The notes: generated from the sequence alone by a model not told the origin. 64,000 bases of DNA from Actinomycetes bacterium (GCA_023420415.1 JAEZWF010000004.1:62001-126000), one strand, 5' to 3'. Positions 17,372 through 26,413 are shown, counted from the first letter of the stretch. A program made the numbers and translations.

Positions 17372-18007
17372 ATGGCCTCACTCCCAGCCCTGCTCGTAAC
17401 CACCGCGGCCGCCGGCGCGACCCTGCTCGCCACGAGCACCACGGACCACACAGCGCCAGCAGCTCGAACGGCGTTGAGCGACACAGCGATCCGGCCTTCT
17501 CCGTCCATCGGGCCCCCCGCAACGGCGGTGGAGCGGCAGGGCACCCGGTCGGGTGATGCGTCGGCCCCCAGCTCGGAGCGCAACGCTCCTCGCGCGCGCT
17601 GGCGCTGGCCGTTGCAACCGCGACCACCCGTGGCCCGGACCTTCGACGCGCCGACCTCGACCTGGGGTGCCGGCCACCGTGGCATCGACCTCGCGACGAC
17701 CGACGGCGCAGTGGTGCGCGCGGTCGCAGCCGGCACGGTGACGCACGTGGGCGTGATCGCGGGTCGACCCACGGTGACGGTCACCCACCCGGACGGGATC
17801 CGGTCCACGTACGAGCCGGTCTCGCCCGCGGTGCGGACCGGGCAGGTCGTCACCGCCGGACAGGGCCTCGGCGCCGTCGTTCCCGACGGCTCGCACTGCG
17901 CTCCCCGCAGTTGCCTGCACCTCGGCGCGCTGCGCGGTGACACCTACCTTGATCCGCTCCGGTTGCTGGGCTCGACCCGGGTGCGGCTGCTGCCGCTGTG
18001 GGGCTGA
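17372..18007 (+). CDS. M23 family metallopeptidase
   Basis: This 211-residue secreted protein has a hydrophobic N-terminal segment (about 4-20) that serves as a signal peptide, a disordered Ser/Pro/Arg region (30-80) and a compact lysostaphin-type M23 domain (about 85-200). Zinc ligands are visible in HRGIDLAT (HxxxD) and CLHLGALRG, in place of the usual HxH. The family cuts peptidoglycan cross-links or acts as an adaptor for such enzymes. It lies 96 bases after the aminotransferase gene, with its own upstream region containing two DnaA-box-like sites, and converges on the DUF3152 gene. Confidence 0.85.
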   Translation: MASLPALLVTTAAAGATLLATSTTDHTAPAARTALSDTAIRPSPSIGPPATAVERQGTRSGDASAPSSERNAPRARWRWPLQPRPPVARTFDAPTSTWGAGHRGIDLATTDGAVVRAVAAGTVTHVGVIAGRPTVTVTHPDGIRSTYEPVSPAVRTGQVVTAGQGLGAVVPDGSHCAPRSCLHLGALRGDTYLDPLRLLGSTRVRLLPLWG

Positions 18008-18016
18008 CCGGGCCGG

Positions 18017-18835
18017 TCAGGTGCCGGACGGGTAGGGCCACGGCGTGCAGCCGCCGAGGCTCAGGGTCTGCTGCACCATGATCGGTGCACGCTCACCCTT
18101 GGCCGGGCACTGCTCGTGTCCGTGCCCGAGACCGTGCCCGACCTCGTGGTTGACCTGGTAGATGCGGTAGCGCGCGACGTCGTCGCCGTAGCTGTCGTCG
18201 CCGAGGGCCCAGCGGCGGAAGTTGAGGACCGACCGCTCGCCGTTCCAGCACGACACCTGGGACAGGGTGCGCATGGGTGCGCAGAGCTTGTCGGTCAGCG
18301 CGGGGCTCGCGAGGGTGACCCGGATGTCGACGGCCCGGCCCGCCGCCGCCTCGCCCGGGCTGACGTTGACGAACTTCACGCCGTCGACCTTCTGCCACCC
18401 CTTGGGGTCGAGCAGCACGGTCTCGACCGTGTGGGCGACCTCTGCGGGGTCGACCCCGAGGCCGCCCTCGATCTCCACCGTGTAGTGGACGGCTCGGCCG
18501 GTCGCGTCGTTCTTCATCGGTGGGACGCTCACCACCGTCAGCTTGCCGTTGCCCGACTGGGGCACCGTGGTGCGCACCGCACTCGCCTCGGTGGCGGAGG
18601 AACCGTCCTCGTTGCCGGGGGCGGTGGCATGGGTCGTCGGTGCCACGACGGCCGACGACGAGGTCGTGGTGACCGCGGCCGGCTCGGTCTCCCCGCCGCG
18701 GGTGATGAGGCGGACGGTCACGACGGTGGCGAGCAGCAGCACGACGAGCCCGGCGATGGTGCGGCGCAGGCGCACCCGTCGGCTGACGCCGCGCCGGCCA
18801 CGGGTCGGTGGAGGAATCGTCGGCGCCTGTGTCAC
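18017..18835 (-). CDS. DUF3152 protein, membrane-anchored with metzincin-like motif
   Basis: The 272-residue product has a basic N-terminus, one membrane segment (about 30-48), a Thr/Ser-rich linker and a C-terminal DUF3152 domain (about 105-272). That domain contains NHEVGHGLGHGHEQCP, an HExxHxxGxxH zinc-protease-like motif, and four or more cysteines. It is predicted to be extracytoplasmic; peptidase activity is inferred from the motif and is not established for the family here. GTG at 18835 is chosen because AAAGGAGG lies upstream at good spacing, while the frame beyond it reads intergenic-type sequence. It is downstream of xerC and converges on the M23 gene. Confidence 0.85.
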   Translation of the reverse strand: MTQAPTIPPPTRGRRGVSRRVRLRRTIAGLVVLLLATVVTVRLITRGGETEPAAVTTTSSSAVVAPTTHATAPGNEDGSSATEASAVRTTVPQSGNGKLTVVSVPPMKNDATGRAVHYTVEIEGGLGVDPAEVAHTVETVLLDPKGWQKVDGVKFVNVSPGEAAAGRAVDIRVTLASPALTDKLCAPMRTLSQVSCWNGERSVLNFRRWALGDDSYGDDVARYRIYQVNHEVGHGLGHGHEQCPAKGERAPIMVQQTLSLGGCTPWPYPSGT

Positions 18836-18988
18836 CGCCGCTCCTCCTTTCCTGGGCGTGTCCTGGGCGTGTCTGGGGCGTTGGTCCGGGGCGCGCCGAA
18901 CGGCGCTCCCAGCCCCTTCACCGCCCATGATGCCCCCGTATGCCGCGTTGCGTCGTCGCGGCACGCGGAGACCGGCCTGGTCGTTGGC

Positions 18989-19900
18989 TCAGGCTCGCGG
19001 GTGGGCCTGTTGGTAGGACTTCTTGAGCCGGTCGACCGAGACGTGGGTGTAGATCTGCGTGGTCGCGAGGGAGGCGTGCCCCAGCAGCTCCTGGACCTCG
19101 CGCAGGTCGGCGCCGCCCTCGAGCAGGTGGGTCGCGGCGCTGTGCCGTAGCCCGTGCGGACTGAGGTCGGGCGCGTCGGGCACGTGCCGGAGCAGGGCGT
19201 GCAGCGCGCTGCGGATCTGGCGCTGGTCGGCTCGCCGTCCACGGCGCCCGAGCAGCAGGGCGGGGCCGCTCTCACCGGTGACGACCTGGGGGCGTCCCCG
19301 GCGCAGCCAGGCCTCGACGGCATCGCGCGCCGGCGCGCCGAACGGCACGGTGCGTTCCTTGCCGCCCTTGCCCAGCACCCGGACCACACCGCCCGCGAGG
19401 TCGATGTCGTCGACGTCCAGGGAGGTCAGCTCGCCGACGCGAATACCACTGGCGTACAACAGTTCCAGGGCAGCTCGGTCACGCAGGTGCATGGGGTCCT
19501 CGTCGTCGCTGGCGACGGCGGCCACGTCCAGGAGGTCGGCCGCCTGCTGCTGCTTGAGCACCTCGGGCAGGACCGAGGACTTGGACGGCGCCGCCAGCCG
19601 CAGCGAAGGATCGGTGGAGATGCGCCCGGTCCGCGTGGCCCAGCCCAGGAAGGTGCGCACCGCGGCCGAGCGCCTGGCCACCGTGGACCGTGCCGAGCCG
19701 GCCGACAGGGCCGCGAGCCACGCGCGCAGGTCGCGCAGCCCGATGTCGCCCAGGTTGGTGACGCCTCGTTCGCGGTCGAGGTGGTCGAGCATCGACCGCA
19801 CGTCACCGAGGTAGGCGCGGATCGTGTGCTCGGACCGGGCGCGTTCGGAGCGCAGGTGCCGCTCGAAGGCGACCAGCGTCTCGGTCACGGTCTCGTCCAC
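18989..19900 (-). CDS. xerC: tyrosine recombinase XerC
   Basis: XerC with XerD resolves chromosome dimers at dif. From the GTG at 19900 the protein has 303 residues, the usual length; the open frame extends further but would overlap dprA. An N-terminal SAM-like core-binding domain (about 1-85) precedes the catalytic domain. The active-site residues are recognisable: Arg in ASGIRVGEL, Lys in GKGGKERTVPF, His and Arg in HGLRHSAATHLL, His in LGHASLATTQ and Tyr in IYTHVS. It lies 74 bases after dprA in the conserved yraN-yifB-dprA-xerC order. Confidence 0.95.
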   Translation of the reverse strand: MDETVTETLVAFERHLRSERARSEHTIRAYLGDVRSMLDHLDRERGVTNLGDIGLRDLRAWLAALSAGSARSTVARRSAAVRTFLGWATRTGRISTDPSLRLAAPSKSSVLPEVLKQQQAADLLDVAAVASDDEDPMHLRDRAALELLYASGIRVGELTSLDVDDIDLAGGVVRVLGKGGKERTVPFGAPARDAVEAWLRRGRPQVVTGESGPALLLGRRGRRADQRQIRSALHALLRHVPDAPDLSPHGLRHSAATHLLEGGADLREVQELLGHASLATTQIYTHVSVDRLKKSYQQAHPRA

Positions 19901-19974
19901 CCGCTCACGGTCGCAAAAGCCCCCGCGACGGACAAGGCGCCACCCCGGACAGCCGGCAGGAGGGTTTGCCGGTC

Positions 19975-21177
19975 TCAGATCTGTCCTTCCACCCCCTTGC
20001 GCTCCTCGCCCGCCTTGCGCCACCCACTGGGCCGCCGTTCGCACAGTCCCCCCAGCTCGAGCACGCCCACCGCGGCCCGGACCTGTGGGCCAGCCAGCCC
20101 CGAGCGGCGCACCAACGCCTCCAGGTCGGCCGGCGCCCTGGTGGGCATCGCCTCGAACACCCGGCGCTGCACGGCGTCCAGCTCGTCGACGAGGGTCGCC
20201 TGCTCCTGCTTCACCGGCGCGAGCTCACCGATGCGACCCGCGAGCTCGACCACCTCGGCGGCGTCGGTGACGAGCGTTGCACCACCGCGGATGAGCTCGT
20301 GGCACCCGGCCGACACGGCCGAAGTCACCGGTCCCGGCAGGGCGGCGATGGGTCGTCCCATCCCCCGCGCGTGCTTGGCGGTGTTGCGCGAGCCGGAGCG
20401 CAGGCCGGCTTCGACCACGACCGTGGCCCTGCTGACCGCGGCGATGATCCGGTTGCGGCTGAGGAACCGCCACCGCGTCGGCGCCGAGCCGGGCGCCACC
20501 TCGCTCACCACCACACCAAGGGCCGCCACCCGCTCGAGGAGCCCGGCGTGGCTGGCGGGATAGGCGCGGTCGATTCCGCCGGCCAGCACCGCCACCGTGG
20601 TTCCGTCGACCGCGAGCGCGCCTTCGTGCGCGGCCGCATCGATGCCATAGGCGGCGCCGGAGACGACCGTGAACTCGCGGTCGGCGACCCCGGCGGCGAG
20701 CTCATGGGCAGCGTGCACCCCGTATGCCGTGGCCGCCCGTGCCCCGACGATGGCCACGCTGCGCTCGGTCAGGTCGAGGAGGTCGCCCGCTCCCTTGACC
20801 CAGAGGCACAGTGGTGGCTCCGGGTGGTCCTCGACGGTGACCGGCCACTCGTCGTCGCCGGGGATGAGCACTCGGGCAGCCAGGGCGCGCAGGATCGACT
20901 GCTCGCGGGCGGGGTCGATGTCCACGAACCGGGGAAAGGCATTGCGCGCGATGTCCTCGTCGGGACGCAGGTCCTGCAGTGCGGGCAGGGCGCCGCCCCT
21001 GGCCACCCGGGTGATGGCCGACTTGTTCTCCGGCTCGGCCAGCCGCGCCCAGACCATCCGGGCAGCCCGCTCGTCTGCGACCTGCCGACGGATCCGGTCG
21101 AGCTCGGCCGCCACGTCACGCGGTGACGGCAGCTCGACCGTCCGCGGTGCACGCGCCCCACGGTCCGGCCAGCTCAT
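19975..21177 (-). CDS. dprA: DNA-processing protein DprA
   Basis: DprA binds incoming single-stranded DNA and loads RecA during transformation; the gene is also conserved in bacteria not known to be competent. The 400-residue protein has a helical N-terminal region (about 1-110), the Rossmann-like core with VAIVGARAATAYG and VVSGAAYGIDAAAHEGAL, the SRNRIIAAVSRATVVVEAG block and GRPIAALPGPVTS, and a C-terminal winged-helix (DML1-like) part. The start overlaps the yifB stop by four bases (ATGA), showing coupling. Confidence 0.95.
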   Translation of the reverse strand: MSWPDRGARAPRTVELPSPRDVAAELDRIRRQVADERAARMVWARLAEPENKSAITRVARGGALPALQDLRPDEDIARNAFPRFVDIDPAREQSILRALAARVLIPGDDEWPVTVEDHPEPPLCLWVKGAGDLLDLTERSVAIVGARAATAYGVHAAHELAAGVADREFTVVSGAAYGIDAAAHEGALAVDGTTVAVLAGGIDRAYPASHAGLLERVAALGVVVSEVAPGSAPTRWRFLSRNRIIAAVSRATVVVEAGLRSGSRNTAKHARGMGRPIAALPGPVTSAVSAGCHELIRGGATLVTDAAEVVELAGRIGELAPVKQEQATLVDELDAVQRRVFEAMPTRAPADLEALVRRSGLAGPQVRAAVGVLELGGLCERRPSGWRKAGEERKGVEGQI

Positions 21178-22712
21178 GCGGCCACCGCCTGCTGGCTGCG
21201 GAACATCAGCGCCTGACCGAGGTCGTCACGGGTCGGCATGGCCCGGCCGCCGAGGTCGGCGAGGGTCCACCCCACCCGCAGCACCCGGTCGTAACCGCGC
21301 AGGGTCAGCGTGCCGCGGTCGAGGGCGCGCTCCAGGTCGGTGGTCACCGAGCCCGGCAACCGCCACGGGCTGCGTCGCAGGCGCGAGCCCGGGACCTCGC
21401 TGTTGAGCCGCCACCGCGTGTCCTGCCAGCGCTCGGCCTGCGCGGCCCGCGCGGCGGCGACCCGGCTGGCCACCTCCTCGCTCGTCTCTCCGCCGCCATG
21501 CTCCAGTGAGGCACGGGTCACCGCCTGCACCTCCACCTGGAGGTCGACCCGGTCCAGCAGCGGCCCGGACAGCTTGGCGACGTAGGCACGCTTGTCGCGG
21601 GGTGAGCAGGAGCACCCGACACCCTTGCCGTACCCCAACCCACACGGGCACGGGTTGGCCGCCATCACCAGCTGGAACCGTGCCGGGAACCGGACCGCCG
21701 AGCGGGCCCGGGCCACCACCACATGGCCGGACTCCAGCGGCTGGCGCAACGCCTGCAGCGCACCGACCTTGAACTCGGGCGCCTCGTCGAGGAACAGCAC
21801 GCCGTGATGGGCCTGGCTGATGAGGCCGGGGCGGACCTGCCCGCTGCCGCCGCCGATGATCGCGGCCTGGCTGGCGCTGTGGTGGGGCGCGACGAACGGT
21901 GGCAGCCCACGCAGGTCGAGCTCGGCCGCGGTGAGGCCGAGCAACGACTTCACCGCGAGCACGTCGATCGACTGCTCCCGGGTCAGCCTGGGCAGGATCG
22001 ACACCAACCGCTCGGCGAGCATGGTCTTGCCGGACCCCGGAGGCCCGAGCAGGAACAGGTGGTGGCCGCCCGCGGCAGCCACCTCGAGGGCGTTCCTGGC
22101 CTCCTCCTGGCCCACGACCTCCGTCAGGTCCGGGCCGCCGGCGACCGGGTCCGACCGGTCGGCAGCGTCGGGCTCGGCCTCGGGAGGTCGCCCGGTCGCG
22201 GCATACGACGCCAGCAGGTCGCCCAGGCTGGCCGCCGTGTGCACCCGCACCTCGGGCACCAGCCGCGCCTCGGCCGCGTTGGCCGGCGGGACGACGACGT
22301 CGCGAAACCCGGCTCGTGACGCGGAGAGCACCGCTGGCAGCACGCCACGCACGGCTCGGATGCCGCCGTCGAGCCCGAGCTCGCCGATGTGCACCACCTC
22401 GCGCACCGCACTGGCGGGGACGCGGCCGACCGCGGCCGCCACGCTGACCGCGATGGGCAGGTCGAAACCGCTGCCGTTCTTGGGGATCGACGCCGGGGAG
22501 AGGTTCACGGTGATGCGGTCCTGCGAGAGCAGCCGGCCCACACCGGCCATCGCCGCCTTCACGCGGTGCGGTGACTGCGCGCACGCGGCGTCGGGCAGCC
22601 CCGCGAGCATGAATGCCGGCAACCCGCCCGACAGGTGCGCCTCGACCTCGACCACCGCACCGACCAGCCCCTCGAGGGTGACCGAGCGCGTCGACCCGAA
22701 ACCCGCGCTCAT
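21174..22712 (-). CDS. YifB family Mg-chelatase-like AAA ATPase
   Basis: The 512-residue protein starts MSAGFGSTRSVTLEGLVGA, overlapping yraN by four bases. An N-terminal Lon-substrate-like domain (about 1-165, with VNLSPASIPKNGSGFDLPIA) precedes the AAA+ Mg-chelatase domain with Walker A GPPGSGKTML and Walker B GVLFLDEAPEF, and a zinc-type loop with Cys residues (NPCPCGLGYG). The C-terminal helical domain ends in DDLGQALMFRSQQ. The family (also called ComM) promotes branch migration during natural transformation in some bacteria. The link to dprA fits a DNA-uptake or recombination role. Confidence 0.92.
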   Translation of the reverse strand: MSAGFGSTRSVTLEGLVGAVVEVEAHLSGGLPAFMLAGLPDAACAQSPHRVKAAMAGVGRLLSQDRITVNLSPASIPKNGSGFDLPIAVSVAAAVGRVPASAVREVVHIGELGLDGGIRAVRGVLPAVLSASRAGFRDVVVPPANAAEARLVPEVRVHTAASLGDLLASYAATGRPPEAEPDAADRSDPVAGGPDLTEVVGQEEARNALEVAAAGGHHLFLLGPPGSGKTMLAERLVSILPRLTREQSIDVLAVKSLLGLTAAELDLRGLPPFVAPHHSASQAAIIGGGSGQVRPGLISQAHHGVLFLDEAPEFKVGALQALRQPLESGHVVVARARSAVRFPARFQLVMAANPCPCGLGYGKGVGCSCSPRDKRAYVAKLSGPLLDRVDLQVEVQAVTRASLEHGGGETSEEVASRVAAARAAQAERWQDTRWRLNSEVPGSRLRRSPWRLPGSVTTDLERALDRGTLTLRGYDRVLRVGWTLADLGGRAMPTRDDLGQALMFRSQQAVAA

Positions 22713-23092
22713 GCCACCACCGACTCGAGGTGGCGCAGCCGGGCCGGCGACCCGTCGACCAGCAGGATGCCGATGACGTCGATCCGCACCCGTGGCGCGT
22801 GCATGTCGTGCTCCTGCAGCCAGGCGGCGGCCAGCCGTCTCAGCCGGGCAGCCTTCTCCCAGTGGACCGCCTCGACGGGTGACCCGAACCGCTGCGACCG
22901 CCTCGTCTTGACCTCGCAGAAGACCAGGCAGTCCCCGTCGCGCGCGACGATGTCGATCTCGCCGTGCCGGCACCGCCAGTTGCGGTCGACCACCTCGACA
23001 CCCCGGTCCTGCAGGTACCTCGCCGCCAACCGTTCGCCCCACGCACCGAGGACTCGTCGCGGATCATCATGTGCCGCATCGGAATTCGCCAT
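22709..23092 (-). CDS. YraN family endonuclease-like protein (UPF0102)
   Basis: A 127-residue protein with the restriction-endonuclease-like fold of the YraN family: GAWGERLAARYLQDRG at the N-terminus, then RHGEIDIVARDG and FCEVKTRR, which hold the acidic and lysine residues equivalent to a nuclease active site. Function is unproven in the family. It is the first gene of the yraN-yifB-dprA group; its stop overlaps the yifB start by four bases. Its upstream region has a DnaA-box-like doublet. Confidence 0.92.
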   Translation of the reverse strand: MANSDAAHDDPRRVLGAWGERLAARYLQDRGVEVVDRNWRCRHGEIDIVARDGDCLVFCEVKTRRSQRFGSPVEAVHWEKAARLRRLAAAWLQEHDMHAPRVRIDVIGILLVDGSPARLRHLESVVA

Positions 23093-23145
23093 GCCCCAAG
23101 GCTGCTGAGGCGGCCCGACACCTGTCAGCCCTCACCTCGCCAGCC

Positions 23146-23183
23146 TGTGGACAGCGCGACGATCGTCGACCGCCTGTGGACAA
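23146..23183 (-). promoter_or_regulatory. DnaA-box-like doublet upstream of yraN
   Basis: Read on the minus strand, TTGTCCACA (an exact actinobacterial DnaA box) and CTGTCCACA lie 20 bases apart, and the nearer one ends 53 bases before the yraN start. The arrangement matches that upstream of the M23 gene at 17282-17319. Confidence 0.5.
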
Positions 23184-23261
23184 CCAGTCGACACACCCGA
23201 CCCGGGCCACGCCGAAACCACGTGCCCGCGCGGCATACCCGGCGGTCCGCGCCCGCGAGCC

Positions 23262-23591
23262 TCAGACGCCGGGCTGGAACCCGCTGCCCTTGGGCAGCTC
23301 GAGGTCGGACTTGGCCAGCTCCTCGACGTTGACGTCCTTGAACGTCACGACCCGCACCTGCTTGGCGAACCGCGCCGGCCGGTAGATGTCCCACACCCAG
23401 GCGTCCTGCATGGTGACGTCGAAGTAGACCTCGCCGCCGTCGGAGCGCACCTTCACGTCGACCGAGTTGCACAGGTAGAACCGCCGCTCGGTCTCCACGA
23501 CGTGGGAGAACAGCCCGACGACGTCGCGGTACTCGCGATAGAGCTGCAGCTCCATCTCGGACTCGTACTTCTCGAGGTCCTCAGCACTCAT
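23262..23591 (-). CDS. DUF2469 protein
   Basis: A 109-residue cytoplasmic protein of the actinobacterial DUF2469 family (MSAEDLEKYESEMELQLYRE at the start; YFDVTMQDAWVWDIYRPARF in the middle). Its start overlaps the rnhB stop by four bases (ATGA), so it is translationally coupled to rnhB. Its position between rnhB and yraN is conserved across actinobacteria. No biochemical role is known. Confidence 0.92.
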   Translation of the reverse strand: MSAEDLEKYESEMELQLYREYRDVVGLFSHVVETERRFYLCNSVDVKVRSDGGEVYFDVTMQDAWVWDIYRPARFAKQVRVVTFKDVNVEELAKSDLELPKGSGFQPGV

Positions 23592-24361
23592 CGCGCGCCC
23601 ATCTCCAGCCGGCTCGGTTGCACACCGCCATCATGGCCCCCGTCGCCCTGCAGCCCCACCCCGGGGAGGCGCCACGAGCGACGGTGCAGCGCCGAGGCGC
23701 CGTGCGCCTCGAGCGCGGCGAGGTGCTCCGGCGCGGCATACCCCTTGTTCTCCTCCCACCGGTATGCCGGGTGGTCGGGGGCGGCGGCCATCATCAGGGC
23801 GTCGCGTTCGACCTTGGCCAGGACGGAGGCGGCCGCGACCGAGGAGCACTTCATGTCGGCCTTGATCATCGTCGTCACCGGCGGCGTCTGCGGCCCGCTC
23901 GCCGCACCGTCGTCGGCGAAGGCGAACAGCCCCACCTCCTCGGGCGCGGTCAGCCAGTCGTGGTTGCCGTCGAGGATGACCAGGTCGGGCACGACCCCGA
24001 CCGCGGTGAGCGCACGGCACCCGGCCAGCCGCAGCGCGGCCATGATGCCGATGTCGTCGATCTCGGCCGCGGAGGCGTGGCCCACGGCATACGCCATCGC
24101 CCACCGGCGGATCTTCGGCACCATGGACACGCGGGCGCCGGGCGTGAGCAGCTTGGAGTCCTTGACACCGGCCGGGGCACTGCGGCACGTCTCGTCGATC
24201 AGGACGACGCCGACGCTGACCGGGCCGGCGAGTGCGCCGCGACCGACCTCGTCCATGCCCGCGAGCACCCGGTGGCCGTCGCGCTGGAGCGCCCGCTCCA
24301 CCCGCAGGCTGGGCTTGCGGCTGCCGGTGGGCCTGGCCCGTCGCGTCGGGGTCGGCGCCAT
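23588..24361 (-). CDS. rnhB: ribonuclease HII
   Basis: RNase HII removes ribonucleotides from DNA. The 257-residue protein has the acidic active site in MDEVGRGALAGP and ILDGNHDW, and the conserved TMIKADMKCSSVAAASVLAK segment followed by ERD. The start at 24361 is one base after the lepB stop and gives a normal length; the open frame upstream belongs to lepB. Two inverted copies of the octamer (CGGCATACC and GGTATGCCG, 23734-23769) fall in the codons for KGYAA and PAYRWEEN. It is followed by DUF2469 in the same operon. Confidence 0.96.
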   Translation of the reverse strand: MAPTPTRRARPTGSRKPSLRVERALQRDGHRVLAGMDEVGRGALAGPVSVGVVLIDETCRSAPAGVKDSKLLTPGARVSMVPKIRRWAMAYAVGHASAAEIDDIGIMAALRLAGCRALTAVGVVPDLVILDGNHDWLTAPEEVGLFAFADDGAASGPQTPPVTTMIKADMKCSSVAAASVLAKVERDALMMAAAPDHPAYRWEENKGYAAPEHLAALEAHGASALHRRSWRLPGVGLQGDGGHDGGVQPSRLEMGAR

Positions 24362-24362
24362 G

Positions 24363-25661
24363 TCAGCCGCCACCCTCGGAGCCGACGTCACCGCCGCCGG
24401 TGGTCGGTGCGTCGGTCGTGCCCTCGGTGTCCGGGGGCACGTCGCTGCCGGGCTCGCCGTCGGAGGGCGGCGACTCCTCGGCGTCGGTGGGCTTCGGGGC
24501 GGGGACGTCCTTGAAGGTGTCGGACGGGTTGCCCAGCCAGGTGAGGTGGTCAAAGGGCCACACCAGGGCGACGGCGCGACCGACGATGAGGCGCTCGTCG
24601 ACCGAGCCCAGGCGAACGTCGTTGTCCGGCCCGAGGTGGGCGCGGGAGTCGGCCGAGCCGGAGCGGTTGTCACCCATGACCCACACGCGACCGCGGGGCA
24701 CGACGACGTCGAAGTTCTGGTCGCTCGGGGCGACGCCGGGCTTGAGGTAGGGCTCGACCACGGGCTGGCCGTTGACCGTCAGCCGCCCGCCCTGGTCGCA
24801 GCAGGCGACGTGGTCGCCGGGCAGGCCGACGACCCGCTTGATGAGGTGGTTCTCGGAGTCGTCGGGCAGCAGGCCGACGAACATCATGGCGTCGCGGACG
24901 ACGGTCGCGACCTTGCCGTGCTTCTCCTCCACGGGCGGGTCGACCCAGTCGCCGGGGTCGGCGAACACGACGATGTCACCCCGCTTGAGGTCCAACGGTC
25001 CGGGTGTCAGCTTGCTGACGATGACCCGGTCGTTGACCTGCAGGGTGTTCTCCATCGAGCCGGACGGGATGTAGAACGCCTGCAGCAGCCACGTCTTGAC
25101 GATGAACGACAGCACCAGGGCCATGCCGACGACGATCGCGAACTCCTTGACGGCGGCGCCAAGGACCGCCAGGCCGCCGGCGTCGTCATCGCGACGAGGG
25201 TCGTCCTTGCCACTCTGGCGGCGGGTGCGACCGGCGTCGGCGCGGTGGCCGGTGTCCGCGTCGTCATCGGGGCCATCGGGACCATCGGGACCATCGGGGC
25301 CGCTGCCCGGGGGCAGCACCGCTGTCGCGGAGGTCGCCACCGTCGGCGTGGTCTCGACCATGGGCACCGCCGCCGTACGCGGCCCGGCCGGGTGCTCCTC
25401 GGCGAGGGTCGGCGGCACACCCGTGTCCTCGACCACCTCGTGGCCGGGTGGTGCGTCGGCGACGGTGTCGGGCGCCAGCCACGGCGACGGCTCGCGCGGC
25501 GCGAACCCCTCGAGGTCCTGCGGCTGGTGGCGCAGCCACGGCCCGGTGGTCTCGATGGCGTGGTCCTGGGGGGCGGGGTCGTCCGCGGGCTCGACCGGTT
25601 CGGGCTCCCAGCCCAGCCAGTCCTCGCCTCGGGTGCGCCCGTCGCCGGAGGTGCCGGTCAC
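24363..25661 (-). CDS. lepB: signal peptidase I, long form with disordered N-terminus
   Basis: The 432-residue type I signal peptidase starts at a GTG that overlaps the preceding lepB stop (GTGA). A cytoplasmic, disordered acidic/Pro-rich N-terminus of about 165 residues contains a GPDGPDGPDGPDD stretch encoded by 9-bp tandem repeats. A membrane segment (about 170-192) follows, then the S26 catalytic domain with Ser202 (IPSGSMENTL) and Lys275 (LIKRVVGLPGD), plus GDNRSGSADSRAHLG. It removes signal peptides at the outer face of the membrane. An acidic/Pro-rich C-terminal tail of about 40 residues follows the domain. It lies between the second lepB and rnhB. Confidence 0.93.
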   Translation of the reverse strand: MTGTSGDGRTRGEDWLGWEPEPVEPADDPAPQDHAIETTGPWLRHQPQDLEGFAPREPSPWLAPDTVADAPPGHEVVEDTGVPPTLAEEHPAGPRTAAVPMVETTPTVATSATAVLPPGSGPDGPDGPDGPDDDADTGHRADAGRTRRQSGKDDPRRDDDAGGLAVLGAAVKEFAIVVGMALVLSFIVKTWLLQAFYIPSGSMENTLQVNDRVIVSKLTPGPLDLKRGDIVVFADPGDWVDPPVEEKHGKVATVVRDAMMFVGLLPDDSENHLIKRVVGLPGDHVACCDQGGRLTVNGQPVVEPYLKPGVAPSDQNFDVVVPRGRVWVMGDNRSGSADSRAHLGPDNDVRLGSVDERLIVGRAVALVWPFDHLTWLGNPSDTFKDVPAPKPTDAEESPPSDGEPGSDVPPDTEGTTDAPTTGGGDVGSEGGG

Positions 25662-26413
25662 GGGGTGCTCGCGCGAGGTATGCCGGCCAGCTGGGCCGGG
25701 TGGTCGAACCCACCGGCGCGCGACAGCGGCCAGTAGGTGACGGCAGCACGGCCGATCACGTCGTCGACGCGTACCGTGCCGCCGCCCGGGCTGCCCAGGT
25801 GCGCGCGTGAGTCGGCGCTGTCCGAGCGGTGGTCGCCCATGACCCACAACCGGTTCGCGGGCACGGTGATGTCGAAGGTGGACTCGCTCGGCTTGTCGCC
25901 GGGGAAGATGTAGGGCTCGTCGACGGCGACGCCGTTGACGGTGAGCCGGCCGGAGCTGTCGCAGCAGAGGACCCGGTCACCGGGCAGGCCGATGACCCGC
26001 TTGACGAAGTCCTGCTCCCCCACGTCGATGCCCAGTGCCTTGGCGAGGGACCCGAGGGTCTTGCCGATGAAGCCGTCGTCCTGGTGGGGGCTGCGGTCGT
26101 TGACGGCCCAGCTGGTGGACCCGTCGAACACCACGACGTCACCGCGCTCGATCGAGTCGGCGCCGATGAGCTTGTTGACCAGGATGCGGTCGCCGGGCTC
26201 GATGGTCCGCTCCATCGACCCGGAGGGGACGTAGAAGGACTGCACGAGAAAACCCCGGACCAGGACCATCACGACGAGTGCGATGCCGATGAGCAGCAGC
26301 CACGAAGGGCCGCTCTTGGCATCGCCGGACGTGGCCGTCGCGTCCGTCTGCGGCTCGGCAGACGGGGACGCGGTGGCCACGTCCTGTTCTGATGGTTCGG
26401 GTCCGGGGTTCAT
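25658..26413 (-). CDS. lepB: signal peptidase I
   Basis: A second type I signal peptidase of 251 residues with a short disordered N-terminus, one membrane segment (about 38-58), catalytic Ser66 (VPSGSMERTI) and Lys138 (FVKRVIGLPGD), and GDHRSDSADSRAHLG. It is upstream of and coupled to the longer paralogue. A TAGGCT -10-like box ends nine bases before the ATG, so it may have its own near-leaderless promoter after rplS. Tandem lepB genes at this spot are known in several actinobacteria and suggest divided substrate sets. Confidence 0.94.
   Translation of the reverse strand: MNPGPEPSEQDVATASPSAEPQTDATATSGDAKSGPSWLLLIGIALVVMVLVRGFLVQSFYVPSGSMERTIEPGDRILVNKLIGADSIERGDVVVFDGSTSWAVNDRSPHQDDGFIGKTLGSLAKALGIDVGEQDFVKRVIGLPGDRVLCCDSSGRLTVNGVAVDEPYIFPGDKPSESTFDITVPANRLWVMGDHRSDSADSRAHLGSPGGGTVRVDDVIGRAAVTYWPLSRAGGFDHPAQLAGIPRASTP

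Noticed and set aside
18989..21177. xerC and dprA as part of a mobile element
   Set aside because: Their order with yifB, yraN, rnhB is the conserved chromosomal arrangement; no attachment repeats seen.
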